64,000 nt of DNA from Dielma fastidiosa (GTDB lineage Bacteria > Bacillota_I > Bacilli_A > Erysipelotrichales > Erysipelotrichaceae): NCBI RefSeq assembly GCF_000313565.1, contig NZ_HE578924.1, positions 285,881-349,880 of the forward strand, read 5' to 3'. Below, piece after piece: positions 55,927 through 64,000 of this stretch. The notes under the pieces are model-generated. The model saw only the letters and a list, made by a program, of their open reading frames with translations. It ran no database searches and had not been told where the DNA came from. The stretch's first letter is position 1. Each line of letters starts with the position of its first letter. The position numbers and the translations under genes are program-made.

Positions 55927-56466
55927 TTATTGATAAACTTCATCCTTTAATACACCAACATATGGTAAAGTACGATATTTCTGATCATAATCCAAACCAA
56001 AACCAACAACAAACTCATTCGGTACCACAAAGCCGACATAATCAGCTTCAATTTCAACCGTACGGCGGTCAGGTTTATCAAGCAGGGATACTACCTTAAC
56101 ATCACTGGCGCCCTTATTTTTCAACAGGCGTGTCACTTCTTTTAAAGTTCTTCCTGTATCAATAATATCTTCAACAAGTAAAACCGGGATGCCTTTCACT
56201 GAACTGCTTAAATCCATGTTCACTTTCACATCACCGATTGACTCGGTTCCTTCGTAGCTAGATACATCCATAAAATCGATGCAGACATCTAAATCGATGT
56301 GTTTGATCAGTTCTGCCAGAAAAGGCACAGAACCTTTTAATAAACCTACTACCAGCGGTAATTCCTTAGCACAAGTATAGTCCTCAGAAATCTGTTTGCC
56401 AAGCTCTTTGCTTCTGGCAATGATTTGGTCTTCACTCACTAGTATTTTCTTCATATCCTGATGCAT
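55927..56466 (-). CDS. hpt: Hypoxanthine phosphoribosyltransferase
   Basis: 179 residues with the PRPP motif VLLVEDIIDTGRTL and VVGLLKGSVPFLAEL. It salvages hypoxanthine and guanine to IMP and GMP. AGGAGG lies 10 bases before ATG 56466. It lies between tilS and ftsH, the common Firmicute order. Confidence 0.97.
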   Translation of the reverse strand: MHQDMKKILVSEDQIIARSKELGKQISEDYTCAKELPLVVGLLKGSVPFLAELIKHIDLDVCIDFMDVSSYEGTESIGDVKVNMDLSSSVKGIPVLLVEDIIDTGRTLKEVTRLLKNKGASDVKVVSLLDKPDRRTVEIEADYVGFVVPNEFVVGFGLDYDQKYRTLPYVGVLKDEVYQ

Positions 56467-56495
56467 ACCAAAAACTCCTCCTAAAAGTATATGTT

Positions 56496-57695
56496 CTATT
56501 TTATCACAAATACATTCGGTTTGTTAGTAAAATGTGCAACTTCACAGCCGATTTCAGGCACTAAAATCACTTTTCCCACACGATTCACAACAACCGGCCA
56601 GCATTTACGTTCTTTATGTGATTTTTTGCGGTCAATAAACCATCGGTTCAGCTTTTTAGTCCCTAGCCGCAGCACAATTTCATCGCCCGGCAGCGGTGAG
56701 CGGATCGTCAGCGGCCAATCATTTTCAGCAACACTTACCGCCTGCAAAGAAGTTCCCTGCGCAGATACTTTAAACCATGGCGTATCTAAAGGTTCAAATT
56801 TTTCAAGGGTGTAGCTGTATGTGAGCTGCTCATCGACTACATTCAAAAAGCCATAGTCACAATATAACCGCTTGTTGTCCGGCAGATCAGCACACCAGTT
56901 GCCATTTTTGCTCATCCGCTGAAACAAACTTTCTATAAATGCCTGACTATGATTTTTTCCGCCATTATTCAGCAGCAGCCATTGCCGCAAAACATTATCA
57001 CCATCAGTCCTCGCCAGCAGATCATCGACTGCCAGATACTCGCCCGCCTGCTGCGCTGCCTGTTTTGCCGTTTGATCCAGCTGCCGCTTTTCTTCATTCA
57101 TCATCTGGATTTGCTTAGCCAGCGACTGCTTTTCCTCAAGGCTCATTTTTTCCACAATCTGATGACGGATGCGATTGCGCGTATAATCATCAGTGAAATT
57201 ACTCTCATCATCACCATAGGATATGTGATGCATAACACAATAATCACGGCATGCCTGTTTGCTCATTGAAAGCAGCGGCCTGACAATCCGTAAGCCATCA
57301 ATCACTGTTTCATAAGCCAAACCATAGCACATCGGAATCTGCCGGCGTTCCTTTTGAATCAGATATGTTTCAATCACATCATCCAGCTGATGGGCCACCA
57401 ATACACCCGCACATTCGTATTTCATTACTAATTCTTTAAAGAAAGCATAACGAAAATCACGGGCATATGCCTGAAAATTACCCTTCCCTTCATAATGTGA
57501 AAGTTTAACATAACAGGGAATACCATGCTGTTCACAATAATCCTCAACAAGCTTCATATCACGCCAGGCGCTGTCTCGTTTCTGATAATTAACATGCGCG
57601 GCAATCAGATCCATTTTAGCCTTAACACATTGATCCAATAAAGTCATAGAATCACTGCCGCCGCTTACTGCCACAACCCATTTACCCTTCAGCAT
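56496..57695 (-). CDS. tilS: tRNA(Ile)-lysidine synthase TilS
   Basis: 399 residues. The N-type ATP pyrophosphatase loop is VAVSGGSDSMTLL, followed by VLVAHQLDDVIET, DYTRNRIRH and a C-terminal domain (LRLGTKKLNRWFIDRK). It converts C34 of tRNA-Ile2 to lysidine so that AUA is read as isoleucine. Confidence 0.96.
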   Translation of the reverse strand: MLKGKWVVAVSGGSDSMTLLDQCVKAKMDLIAAHVNYQKRDSAWRDMKLVEDYCEQHGIPCYVKLSHYEGKGNFQAYARDFRYAFFKELVMKYECAGVLVAHQLDDVIETYLIQKERRQIPMCYGLAYETVIDGLRIVRPLLSMSKQACRDYCVMHHISYGDDESNFTDDYTRNRIRHQIVEKMSLEEKQSLAKQIQMMNEEKRQLDQTAKQAAQQAGEYLAVDDLLARTDGDNVLRQWLLLNNGGKNHSQAFIESLFQRMSKNGNWCADLPDNKRLYCDYGFLNVVDEQLTYSYTLEKFEPLDTPWFKVSAQGTSLQAVSVAENDWPLTIRSPLPGDEIVLRLGTKKLNRWFIDRKKSHKERKCWPVVVNRVGKVILVPEIGCEVAHFTNKPNVFVIK

Positions 57696-57815
57696 AACAT
57701 CACCGCAAATATTATAGCATGTAAAATCAGCGCTGCCAGCAAAAGAAACCTTTCCGTCAATTAATTTAACATTTAATCAAAATAAAATCAGAAGCTTATC
57801 GCCCCTGATCATACA

Positions 57816-59675
57816 TTATTTAATTTGTGCCAACAAAATGGTGGAATCATCATTTCTTTCCTTTTCCCTCAGTATTTCCATCATTGCGTCTACTTCCTCT
57901 TTAGCGCTGCCTAATCGTCTTTGGTGAATCCAACGATATATTTCATCAACATAAATGCCGTCACTGCTCATTAAGAACCAGTCACCCTTTTCTACTTCCA
58001 CATGGATTGAGTCTACCTCAATCGATGCCACGATACCTACCGGCAACGATGAACCATTGATTTCATATACCTCATCCGCTCGAATCAAATAAGTAGGGCA
58101 TGCCGCTGATTTAGAAACCGTCACTGTCTTTTTAAACCGATCAAAATTCAATACATCAAAGGTGGCGTAATTATCCGATAAAATTAATTTATTGATACAG
58201 CGTATAGCCTCAACCTGCGGGATATTACTGGCAATCATCCGCTGAAAGATAGCAGTAATGCTCCTTGAGATTCTTGAAGCCGCTTCGCCGCTGCCCATGC
58301 CGTCTGATATCATACAGAGAACAAAACGAGAATAGCGAAAAATCGAAAAGCTGTCGCCGCATGCCTGGCTGTCATGACGGATACTGTCGGCATAGGCATC
58401 AATCATAATTGGTGCTGATGAGATAAATGAATAATGAAAAAGCCCTGAATAATTGCGGTTATTCTTCTTTTCAACCAATTCCATACGGGTTGGCAGCACA
58501 TGATTTAATAAAGGCATCAGGGTAGCTTCTACCTCACTTCTCGGCAGCTCCTTTAATTCCAATTCTAAATAGATACAGCCCTCTTCATTTTCTTCAAGCA
58601 GGCATGATACGACATCAATCTTATAACCGTCAAGAAAATCCAGCAGCTGATCCTTCCGCTTTTCCACATCAATCTGGTGTCTTGTGCAATTGTTAGCGGT
58701 ATAACTTAAAGCCTTAGCCATCGTCTCCAGCATCTCTGATTCAACTTCTGACAGACTCGCATAATAATCCGCCAGATTCTCAAATATCACAGAGAAATTA
58801 TTCAGCTGCCGATTCATTACCGCAATCCGGTTCATATCACTCAATGCCACACGTTCCATCATGCCCTTAAACGGCAATTCAGAAGTACGCAGCAAATCAA
58901 ATAGCAGCAACAGCACCAAGCCTTGCACAATAGCGATAAAATCAAAGCCTTGAGCCGCAATACCTACCAGCATCAATCCATTCATTGCCAATGGCTGATC
59001 CTGAAGCAGACTTACCAATAATAAAAAGCCAAAGGCAACTGGCGTTATTAAACCCGGCATTAACATTTCTAAGTATAAATAAAACAAGATTGACACTGCT
59101 GGCTTAACACTCATCAGCATAAACACAAAAATTAATAATGCGAAATATTCCTGATTCAGTATTTGCATCAACAGAAGTCCAGCGATAAAAATCAAACTGC
59201 CATAGACTGCATCAGGCAGCTGCAGTTCCTTTCTGATCCAGCCGCAATCCCTGTATGTATCTAAAGCCAGAATAAATTGTCCCAGCATCAGCACAATGAT
59301 TTTTGATACAGGCTCACTCACCGCATAAGCCACGCCGCCGCTCATCAGCATCAAAAACCATGGCAGTGTTTTATAACTTGGCCGTTTTAAAAGCTGCATC
59401 ACTAACATCCATGCGCAGACACAGCCGCTTAATAAAACAATCTCAATTAACTGATCCGGATAGAAAAGCATGGTGCCGCCGATACATGCAATACTTAAAA
59501 GAATCATTTCCTTGCGCTTGCGCACATAAAAGAAGCTGAACAACAAAAGCAGCAGCCACCAGCTTGTTTCAATTGGCAGCGCTGAAAGCAGCAGTCCGCT
59601 GATAAAAGCACAGCCGTCCCCAGCTGTCAGCAGACGCTCCCTTGTCTTCTTCTGCATCAGTACTTTTTCACTCAT
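57816..59675 (-). CDS. spoIIE: SpoIIE-like PP2C-type serine phosphatase
   Basis: 619 residues: about eight to ten transmembrane helices (20-265), a linker with oligomerisation helices, and a C-terminal PPM/PP2C phosphatase (about 420-618) with ISDGMGSGEAASRIS, MSSDGIYVDE and RNDDSTILLAQ metal motifs. SpoIIE dephosphorylates SpoIIAA to release sigma-F in the forespore. Its position before tilS-hpt-ftsH matches Bacillus, which supports orthology and suggests a spore-forming ancestry. GAGGTG lies upstream of the ATG. Confidence 0.93.
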   Translation of the reverse strand: MSEKVLMQKKTRERLLTAGDGCAFISGLLLSALPIETSWWLLLLLFSFFYVRKRKEMILLSIACIGGTMLFYPDQLIEIVLLSGCVCAWMLVMQLLKRPSYKTLPWFLMLMSGGVAYAVSEPVSKIIVLMLGQFILALDTYRDCGWIRKELQLPDAVYGSLIFIAGLLLMQILNQEYFALLIFVFMLMSVKPAVSILFYLYLEMLMPGLITPVAFGFLLLVSLLQDQPLAMNGLMLVGIAAQGFDFIAIVQGLVLLLLFDLLRTSELPFKGMMERVALSDMNRIAVMNRQLNNFSVIFENLADYYASLSEVESEMLETMAKALSYTANNCTRHQIDVEKRKDQLLDFLDGYKIDVVSCLLEENEEGCIYLELELKELPRSEVEATLMPLLNHVLPTRMELVEKKNNRNYSGLFHYSFISSAPIMIDAYADSIRHDSQACGDSFSIFRYSRFVLCMISDGMGSGEAASRISRSITAIFQRMIASNIPQVEAIRCINKLILSDNYATFDVLNFDRFKKTVTVSKSAACPTYLIRADEVYEINGSSLPVGIVASIEVDSIHVEVEKGDWFLMSSDGIYVDEIYRWIHQRRLGSAKEEVDAMMEILREKERNDDSTILLAQIK

Positions 59676-59732
59676 ATAGACACCTCACTTGCCCTTATTC
59701 TAACGGTTGCAGGACAAGTGTTTTGTCGAATT

Positions 59733-60293
59733 TCAGTCCAGCATAGAAGTTTTAAATTTTTCCTTTATCTCCTTAAATTTCCAGCCTGCCACATCTAAAT
59801 GTGCCTTTACATCGATAATTCTCGCAGTATTAATAAATTTCGCGTCATTTAAAAAGAGTACCGACTCACGATTCATGCCTTCAATTTTACCTAACGGATA
59901 TAAATATGTACCATCCTTGCCAAACGCTTTCTGATACGTCTGCGGATTACTGGTCATGGGAATTACCAGTGCTTTATAATGAACGATTGATAAGACTAAG
60001 CCAAAATGCTGATAACCGGCTTCATAAAGATAAGCCTGACCAAAATCAATATAACAGATATCACCAGGATAAACCTGAAGTCCCATCGCTTTGCTGCTTT
60101 GGATATTTCGGCGGACATTATAATTCTTCTCACTGATCAGCCGCTGAACACTTTCCCGATAGCTGATTGATGAATATTCCTGACGTTTCTCTTTAATAAA
60201 CCAATTCCAAAGCTTATTCCACTCCTGTTTGATTAACGATTGATCCGAGGTTGTACAGACATCATAAAATGCTTCAATTTCTTTTACTTGCAT
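59733..60293 (-). CDS. PemK/MazF-like domain protein
   Basis: 186 residues. The C-terminal part (about 75-160) resembles the PemK/MazF fold: VYPGDICYIDFGQAYLYEAGYQHFG, then LVLSIVHYKALVIPMTSN. The N-terminal 70 residues form a helical extension. No antitoxin ORF precedes it, which is unusual for a toxin. It could be a stand-alone regulator or an inactive relative. I rate it as likely but unproven from the motif alone. Confidence 0.65.
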   Translation of the reverse strand: MQVKEIEAFYDVCTTSDQSLIKQEWNKLWNWFIKEKRQEYSSISYRESVQRLISEKNYNVRRNIQSSKAMGLQVYPGDICYIDFGQAYLYEAGYQHFGLVLSIVHYKALVIPMTSNPQTYQKAFGKDGTYLYPLGKIEGMNRESVLFLNDAKFINTARIIDVKAHLDVAGWKFKEIKEKFKTSMLD

Positions 60294-60395
60294 TCAAATC
60301 TCCTCCTACCTCTTAATATGCTCAAAATTTGCAGTTTCCTAACAATAAAATCAGATTTATCTTCAAGAAAATGATTTTAATTCCTTCAAGCTGAA

Positions 60396-60421
60396 AAAAA
60401 CGAAGATTGCTCCTCGTTTTT
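60396..60421 (-). terminator. Intrinsic terminator after the thioredoxin lipoprotein gene
   Basis: AAAAACGA (about 60396-60403) pairs with TCGTTTTT (60414-60421) through the middle bases; a T tract lies on the minus strand. Confidence 0.7.
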
Positions 60422-60427
60422 AAATAT

Positions 60428-61672
60428 TTAATTATTAGAAATCGAATCCAGCTTATCATGCAGGATTTCAATTGACTGATTGCCGATCAGAGTTTCCCTA
60501 ACCTTTCCGTTACGAATAATAAAGATACTTGGCGTTCCTACAAAATCAATATTATATTGTTTCTTGAACGCCTCAAAATCAGCATATTCATAATGGATGA
60601 CATCCTCGCCATTCACATTTTGCGTAATTACTTCGGTCTGTGGTTCAAGATCCAGTACAATTTCACGCACAATCAAATCATCACGTTCAGCAAGATAACT
60701 GTCTAAAGTCTTCACAAATGCCTGACAGTGGGAACACCATGTCTGTGATACATAAATTACCTCATTTTTGCGTGAGCTATCCAGCAGATTCAGCACATCC
60801 TTTGCAGTCATTGTTACCCGGCGAAGGATCTCAGGCGTATCGTCTTCACTGTCTGTATCAGTGGCATCAGATGGCGTTGCATCACTTTCCGTCGCGTCAG
60901 ACGGCGTTGCGTCACTTGGCGTCGCGTCGCTTTCCGTGGCATCAGATGGGGTTGCATCGGTTCCGCTTGCATCGTTTGGTGTCGCATCAGATGGCGTTGC
61001 ATCATTTGGTGTCGCATCGCTGCCTGTTGCATCACTGCCTGTCGCATCGTTTGGTGTCGCATCACTTGGCGTAGTTATTTCAGGTTCCTTTGGCGGCACG
61101 ACAACTGGCGGTGTCGGTTTAACAACCACCACTGGTTTCGGCTCGACAGTAACCGTTACACTGATTGATGTTTCATTGCGGCTCGCGTCCTTTAGTGTGA
61201 AAGTCACCAGCTGTTCACCGGCAATCGATGGATCAAGCCCCTCTACCTTAATGGAATTGTACAATGTATTCTCATCTGTTGCATTATCGCTGACAGTCAG
61301 CTGGATACGGTTATACATTTCACGGTCCCAGATAATATTTTCATACTGTTCAATCGTAAATGGTTCAACATGAATCGTCGGATTTTCAACGTCGATGACT
61401 TTTACCTTCAGCGGATAGCCGCTGCCATTGTATAATACATCAATCGTATATTCACCAACCTTATCAAGATTCAATTCATCTCTGCGGATATCAAGTTCAA
61501 TATCTTCTGAACAGACCATGTTGTTGCAGTTCACATATTGCAGAATCTTTGCATCCGGCAATTCATCATGAACATTCACCGTAATCATATCCGTAGTCAG
61601 TGAAATTGTAATCTCTTTACTGCAGCCCGCAGCCAACAGCAAGGTTAAACATAAACAGCAGATTTTCTTCAT
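60428..61672 (-). CDS. Thioredoxin-domain lipoprotein with pentapeptide repeat linker
   Basis: 414 residues: lipobox LLAAGC (Cys 17), Ig-like beta domains (about 20-180), a Pro/Val linker, a low-complexity tract of some 14 SDATP-like pentapeptides (about 200-272), then a thioredoxin-like domain (about 285-410) with active site WCSHC (CxxC) and a later GTPSIFII cis-Pro motif. It is an extracellular, membrane-tethered thiol-disulfide oxidoreductase on a long flexible stalk. AAAGGAGGAGG precedes the ATG. Confidence 0.88.
   Translation of the reverse strand: MKKICCLCLTLLLAAGCSKEITISLTTDMITVNVHDELPDAKILQYVNCNNMVCSEDIELDIRRDELNLDKVGEYTIDVLYNGSGYPLKVKVIDVENPTIHVEPFTIEQYENIIWDREMYNRIQLTVSDNATDENTLYNSIKVEGLDPSIAGEQLVTFTLKDASRNETSISVTVTVEPKPVVVVKPTPPVVVPPKEPEITTPSDATPNDATGSDATGSDATPNDATPSDATPNDASGTDATPSDATESDATPSDATPSDATESDATPSDATDTDSEDDTPEILRRVTMTAKDVLNLLDSSRKNEVIYVSQTWCSHCQAFVKTLDSYLAERDDLIVREIVLDLEPQTEVITQNVNGEDVIHYEYADFEAFKKQYNIDFVGTPSIFIIRNGKVRETLIGNQSIEILHDKLDSISNN
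60861..61070. repeat. 15-bp tandem coding repeats (SDAT pentads)
   Basis: About 14 imperfect 15-bp units encode S/N-D-A-T-P/G/E pentapeptides in the lipoprotein. Synonymous changes between units (GCATCAGATGGCGTT versus GCGTCAGACGGCGTT) show the array is not a recent expansion. It gives rise to long shadow frames on the other strand. Confidence 0.85.
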
Positions 61673-61694
61673 TGTCCTCCTCCTTTCAGAAAAA

Positions 61695-61710
61695 GGGCTG
61701 ATGTCAGCCC
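61695..61710 (-). terminator. Intrinsic terminator after the tagO-type gene
   Basis: GGGCTGA (61695-61701) pairs with TCAGCCC (61704-61710), followed on the minus strand by four T before the lipoprotein gene. Confidence 0.8.
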
Positions 61711-61719
61711 CTGAAGTTT

Positions 61720-62799
61720 TTATTCTTTATCTTTTGTTTCTTCAGCAACCGGTGCTTTTTTCTTAAATATCATATCAACCAAGGAAGTTAATGGATGATA
61801 AGACGCAGAAATCATATGTGACTTTTCAAGGAAAACCTCTACAACGATTGCCATGATAAATAAACACAGCAGACCTAACGCCCGATTCAATATGTAGAGA
61901 TAAGCAGCGACGCCAAAGCTCGCGGTAACCGCATATAGGATTAATACTGTATTGCGGTGTCCGAAACGGCGCATCAGCACATGATGCAGATGATTCTTAT
62001 CCGCCTCATCGAAACGTTTGCCGCTCAATTTACGCCTTACGATTGCACTCAGCGTATCAACGATTGGTACTGCGCAAAGCAAAATCGGCAGTCCCAGCGT
62101 AATAAAGGTTGAACTCTTAAAGCCCATTAACCCAATCGCGGAAACCATGAAGCCTAAAAAGAGAGCCCCGCAGTCGCCCATAAATATGGAAGCCGGGTAA
62201 GAGTTAAACAACAGAAAGCCAAGTATCGAACCTGCCAGAATCAGCGCCATCGTACAAATATCCGTTCTGCCGTCAATGGTTGACAGAGAAGCGACAACGA
62301 TCATAATGATCACACAGATACCGCCGGCCAAACCATCAAGACCATCAATCAGATTGATCGCATTGGTAATGCCGGTAATCCAGAAAAAAGTAACGATAAA
62401 AGATACAATACCCATATCAATGACAATGCCTAACGGCAGATAAATCTTATCCAGCATCACATTGCCATAAAACATCAGCAGCATCGCTGCGACGATTTGA
62501 AACGCAAACTTCTTCTTCGGTGACAGATTAACCAGATCATCAATCAATCCACCGATAAACATTACCGTTCCGCCAAGCAGAACCCCGCGGATCTGAACAT
62601 CCGCTTTCATAAAAATCGCCATGGAGATAATAAAAGCTACATAAATAGCCACACCGCCAATACGCGCAATGATTTTCGTGTGAATTGTCCGCTCATTCAT
62701 TTCTGCGTACGCCTTAAGATCTTTCGCGATCCACTTAACGATCGGCGTCGCAATGGTTGCTATAACAAAAGGAACAAGCAAGTACAAGATCCATTGCAT
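61720..62799 (-). CDS. tagO: Undecaprenyl-phosphate sugar-1-phosphate transferase (TagO/WecA type)
   Basis: 359 residues, about ten helices. The family motifs are GGLIDDLVNLSPKKKF (Mg-binding Asp pair), NLIDGLDGLAGG, FMGDCGALFLGF and NHLHHVLMRRFGHRN. It puts GlcNAc-1-phosphate on undecaprenyl phosphate, the first step of wall teichoic acid or other surface glycan assembly. It starts 19 bases after mreB. Confidence 0.92.
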   Translation of the reverse strand: MQWILYLLVPFVIATIATPIVKWIAKDLKAYAEMNERTIHTKIIARIGGVAIYVAFIISMAIFMKADVQIRGVLLGGTVMFIGGLIDDLVNLSPKKKFAFQIVAAMLLMFYGNVMLDKIYLPLGIVIDMGIVSFIVTFFWITGITNAINLIDGLDGLAGGICVIIMIVVASLSTIDGRTDICTMALILAGSILGFLLFNSYPASIFMGDCGALFLGFMVSAIGLMGFKSSTFITLGLPILLCAVPIVDTLSAIVRRKLSGKRFDEADKNHLHHVLMRRFGHRNTVLILYAVTASFGVAAYLYILNRALGLLCLFIMAIVVEVFLEKSHMISASYHPLTSLVDMIFKKKAPVAEETKDKE

Positions 62800-62818
62800 A
62801 CTGCCACCTCAATTCTCT

Positions 62819-63808
62819 TTAACGAACCAAATGCAAGTTTTCCAATAGAATTCCTGTACCTTCGGCAACACAGCGCAGAGCATTTTCAGCTACATAAACC
62901 GGAATATGTAATTCATTACGTAATAATTCATCAATGCCATGAAGCAGGGCACCGCCGCCGGTTAAAACAATACCGCGGGTAACGATGTCACTGGATAATT
63001 CAGGCGGCGTCTGTTCTAAGACAGTACGGCACGCGCGCACGACATTCTGAAGATTCTCACGCATAGCAGATTCAATTTCCTCAGATACAAGGGTAATTGA
63101 AGTAGGCAGACCTGTCACTAAGTCACGGCCGCTGACTTCCATCGTCTCAGAACGTGAACCCTTCCAAGCGGTACCAATCTGCTTTTTGATTTCTTCAGCT
63201 GTACGATCACCAATCAGCAGCTTCTTTTCATCTTTAACATACTTGATAATATCACGGTCAAAGGTATCACCGGCAACCTTTAAAGAGGTTGAGCTTACAA
63301 TTTCACCTAAGGAGAGAACTGCTACGTCAGTAGTACCGCCGCCGATATCCAATACCATATTGCCGCTAGGTTTAGAAATATCCAAACCGGCACCTACGGC
63401 CGCAACCTTAGGCTCTTCTTCAATATATACTTTCTTCGCACCGGCACGGTAAGCACAGTCACGAATCGCATTTCTTTCTACTGAGGTAATATTACTTGGA
63501 CAGCAAATCAAAATCGTTGGACGCTGAAACATACCTTTCAGCGATAATTTCTTCAAGAAAAAATTCAGCATGATTTCAGTTACTTCGAAATCAGCAATAA
63601 CACCATCCTTTAACGGACGGATTGCCAATACACGGCCTGGGGTTCTGCCCAGCATATCCTTGGCGTCCTGGCCAGCTGCCAGACATTTCTTTGTTTCAGC
63701 ATCTATAGCAACAACGGAAGGTTCATCAATGACAATACCTTCACCTTTTACGTAGATTAATAAATTGGCCGTACCTAAGTCGATACCAACCTCTTTTGTG
63801 AATAACAT
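62819..63808 (-). CDS. mreB: MreB/Mbl actin-like rod-shape protein
   Basis: 329 residues with the actin-fold motifs GIDLGTANLLIYVKG, LDIGGGTTDVAVLSLG and VLTGGGALLHGIDE. It forms filaments under the membrane that guide side-wall synthesis. With tagO downstream and an M23 peptidase of SpoIIQ-like placement upstream, Mbl is the closer match by order; sequence alone does not separate MreB from Mbl. Confidence 0.93.
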   Translation of the reverse strand: MLFTKEVGIDLGTANLLIYVKGEGIVIDEPSVVAIDAETKKCLAAGQDAKDMLGRTPGRVLAIRPLKDGVIADFEVTEIMLNFFLKKLSLKGMFQRPTILICCPSNITSVERNAIRDCAYRAGAKKVYIEEEPKVAAVGAGLDISKPSGNMVLDIGGGTTDVAVLSLGEIVSSTSLKVAGDTFDRDIIKYVKDEKKLLIGDRTAEEIKKQIGTAWKGSRSETMEVSGRDLVTGLPTSITLVSEEIESAMRENLQNVVRACRTVLEQTPPELSSDIVTRGIVLTGGGALLHGIDELLRNELHIPVYVAENALRCVAEGTGILLENLHLVR

Positions 63809-63903
63809 AACAGGTCTCCTCCATTCATAAAATTTTTACAATTAGCATTACCATTATAACACATTTCGTTGATTTATAAAGTGAATTTCATTATCAAATT
63901 AAA

Positions 63904-63924
63904 ATAGTACCCGGCAGGTACTAT
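63904..63924 (-). terminator. Intrinsic terminator after the M23 peptidase gene
   Basis: ATAGTACC (63904-63911) pairs with GGTACTAT (63917-63924) over the stop codon, followed on the minus strand by TTTTAATT. Confidence 0.8.
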
Positions 63925-64000
63925 TGAAGTTTAAAAACACTTTTTGGGTCGACAATTTTCCCATCTTTTTCCACAATTAAGTGTAAATGATTTCCCAACT
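63921..64000 (-). CDS. M23 peptidase, C-terminal end (partial)
   Basis: Only the last 25 or so codons are in the window: GNHLHLIVEKDGKIVDP then SVFKLQ. The HLH motif followed by a VDP turn is the end of a LytM/M23 domain. The usual PHLHFE reads NHLHLIV here. The position beside an mreB/mbl gene is that of spoIIQ in Bacillus, so a SpoIIQ-like protein is possible. Confidence 0.7.
   Translation of the reverse strand, partial: LGNHLHLIVEKDGKIVDPKSVFKLQ

Noticed and set aside
60768-61373. A 201-codon plus-strand ORF opposite the thioredoxin lipoprotein gene
   Set aside because: It is produced by the tandem SDAT codons read backwards (SVASDGVA-type repeats), with no ribosome site or family match.

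Overview
The window looks like a chromosomal piece of a low-to-moderate GC Gram-positive bacterium (Bacillota), and an Erysipelotrichia-like gut Firmicute fits best. The signs are strong AGGAGG-type ribosome sites, an HPr with His15 and Ser46 contexts, a CIRCE element, GdpP, WalJ, SpoIIE, MreB and a TagO-type transferase. The spoIIE-tilS-hpt-ftsH-hslO-dusB-lysS order resembles Bacillus. Genus cannot be fixed from sequence alone. Most genes lie on the minus strand.

Layout. 1-5.3 kb: HPr, DUF523, YaaA, HdeD, an AraC/TIGR04076 pair and an Hsp20 with a CIRCE-overlapped promoter. 5.4-13.3 kb: feoAB, with feoB split by a 5.6-kb serine-recombinase element flanked by 10-bp direct repeats. The element carries a heterodimeric ABC exporter behind a leader peptide and an intrinsic terminator; precise excision would restore a 710-codon feoB. 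13.5-15.2 kb: a PHP phosphatase, a transglutaminase-like pseudogene and a small unknown protein. 15.2-24.9 kb: housekeeping operons (rpsF-ssb-rpsR, then yybS-gdpP-rplI-dnaB-M23-walJ-htrA-rlmH); yybS carries a one-base frameshift at a homopolymer. 24.9-38.9 kb: assorted metabolic and regulatory genes, including a polysaccharide deacetylase, IspD, a Clp ATPase with a weak second AAA module, a FAD-Rieske oxidoreductase, a TetR/membrane-protein pair with twin operators, GH43, GpmA, MerR, an orphan EIIB, RecQ and a flavodoxin-fold lipoprotein. 39-41.2 kb: a LysR regulator divergent from a two-gene chromate transporter.

41.2-50.0 kb is an accessory, visibly AT-richer region. It holds a tight four-gene cassette (MazG-like with a slippery-site frameshift, GIY-YIG/DUF2075 NTPase, PLD/SF2 helicase/DUF3427, Nudix) that looks like a defence or nucleic-acid-processing system. 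Next come a TPR-GGDEF cyclase and the ruin of a type I-C-like CRISPR system: cas3 is broken at its Walker A motif, no other cas gene is left, and a five-repeat array sits right beside it. 50.4-64 kb returns to core genes: lysS, dusB, hslO, ftsH, hpt, tilS, spoIIE, a PemK/MazF-like protein, a thioredoxin lipoprotein with pentapeptide repeats, tagO, mreB and the end of an M23 peptidase.

The main points for follow-up are the feoB-switching element with its attenuator-controlled exporter, the MazG/DUF2075/PLD-helicase/Nudix cassette, and two frameshifts of the same type at seven-base homopolymers.
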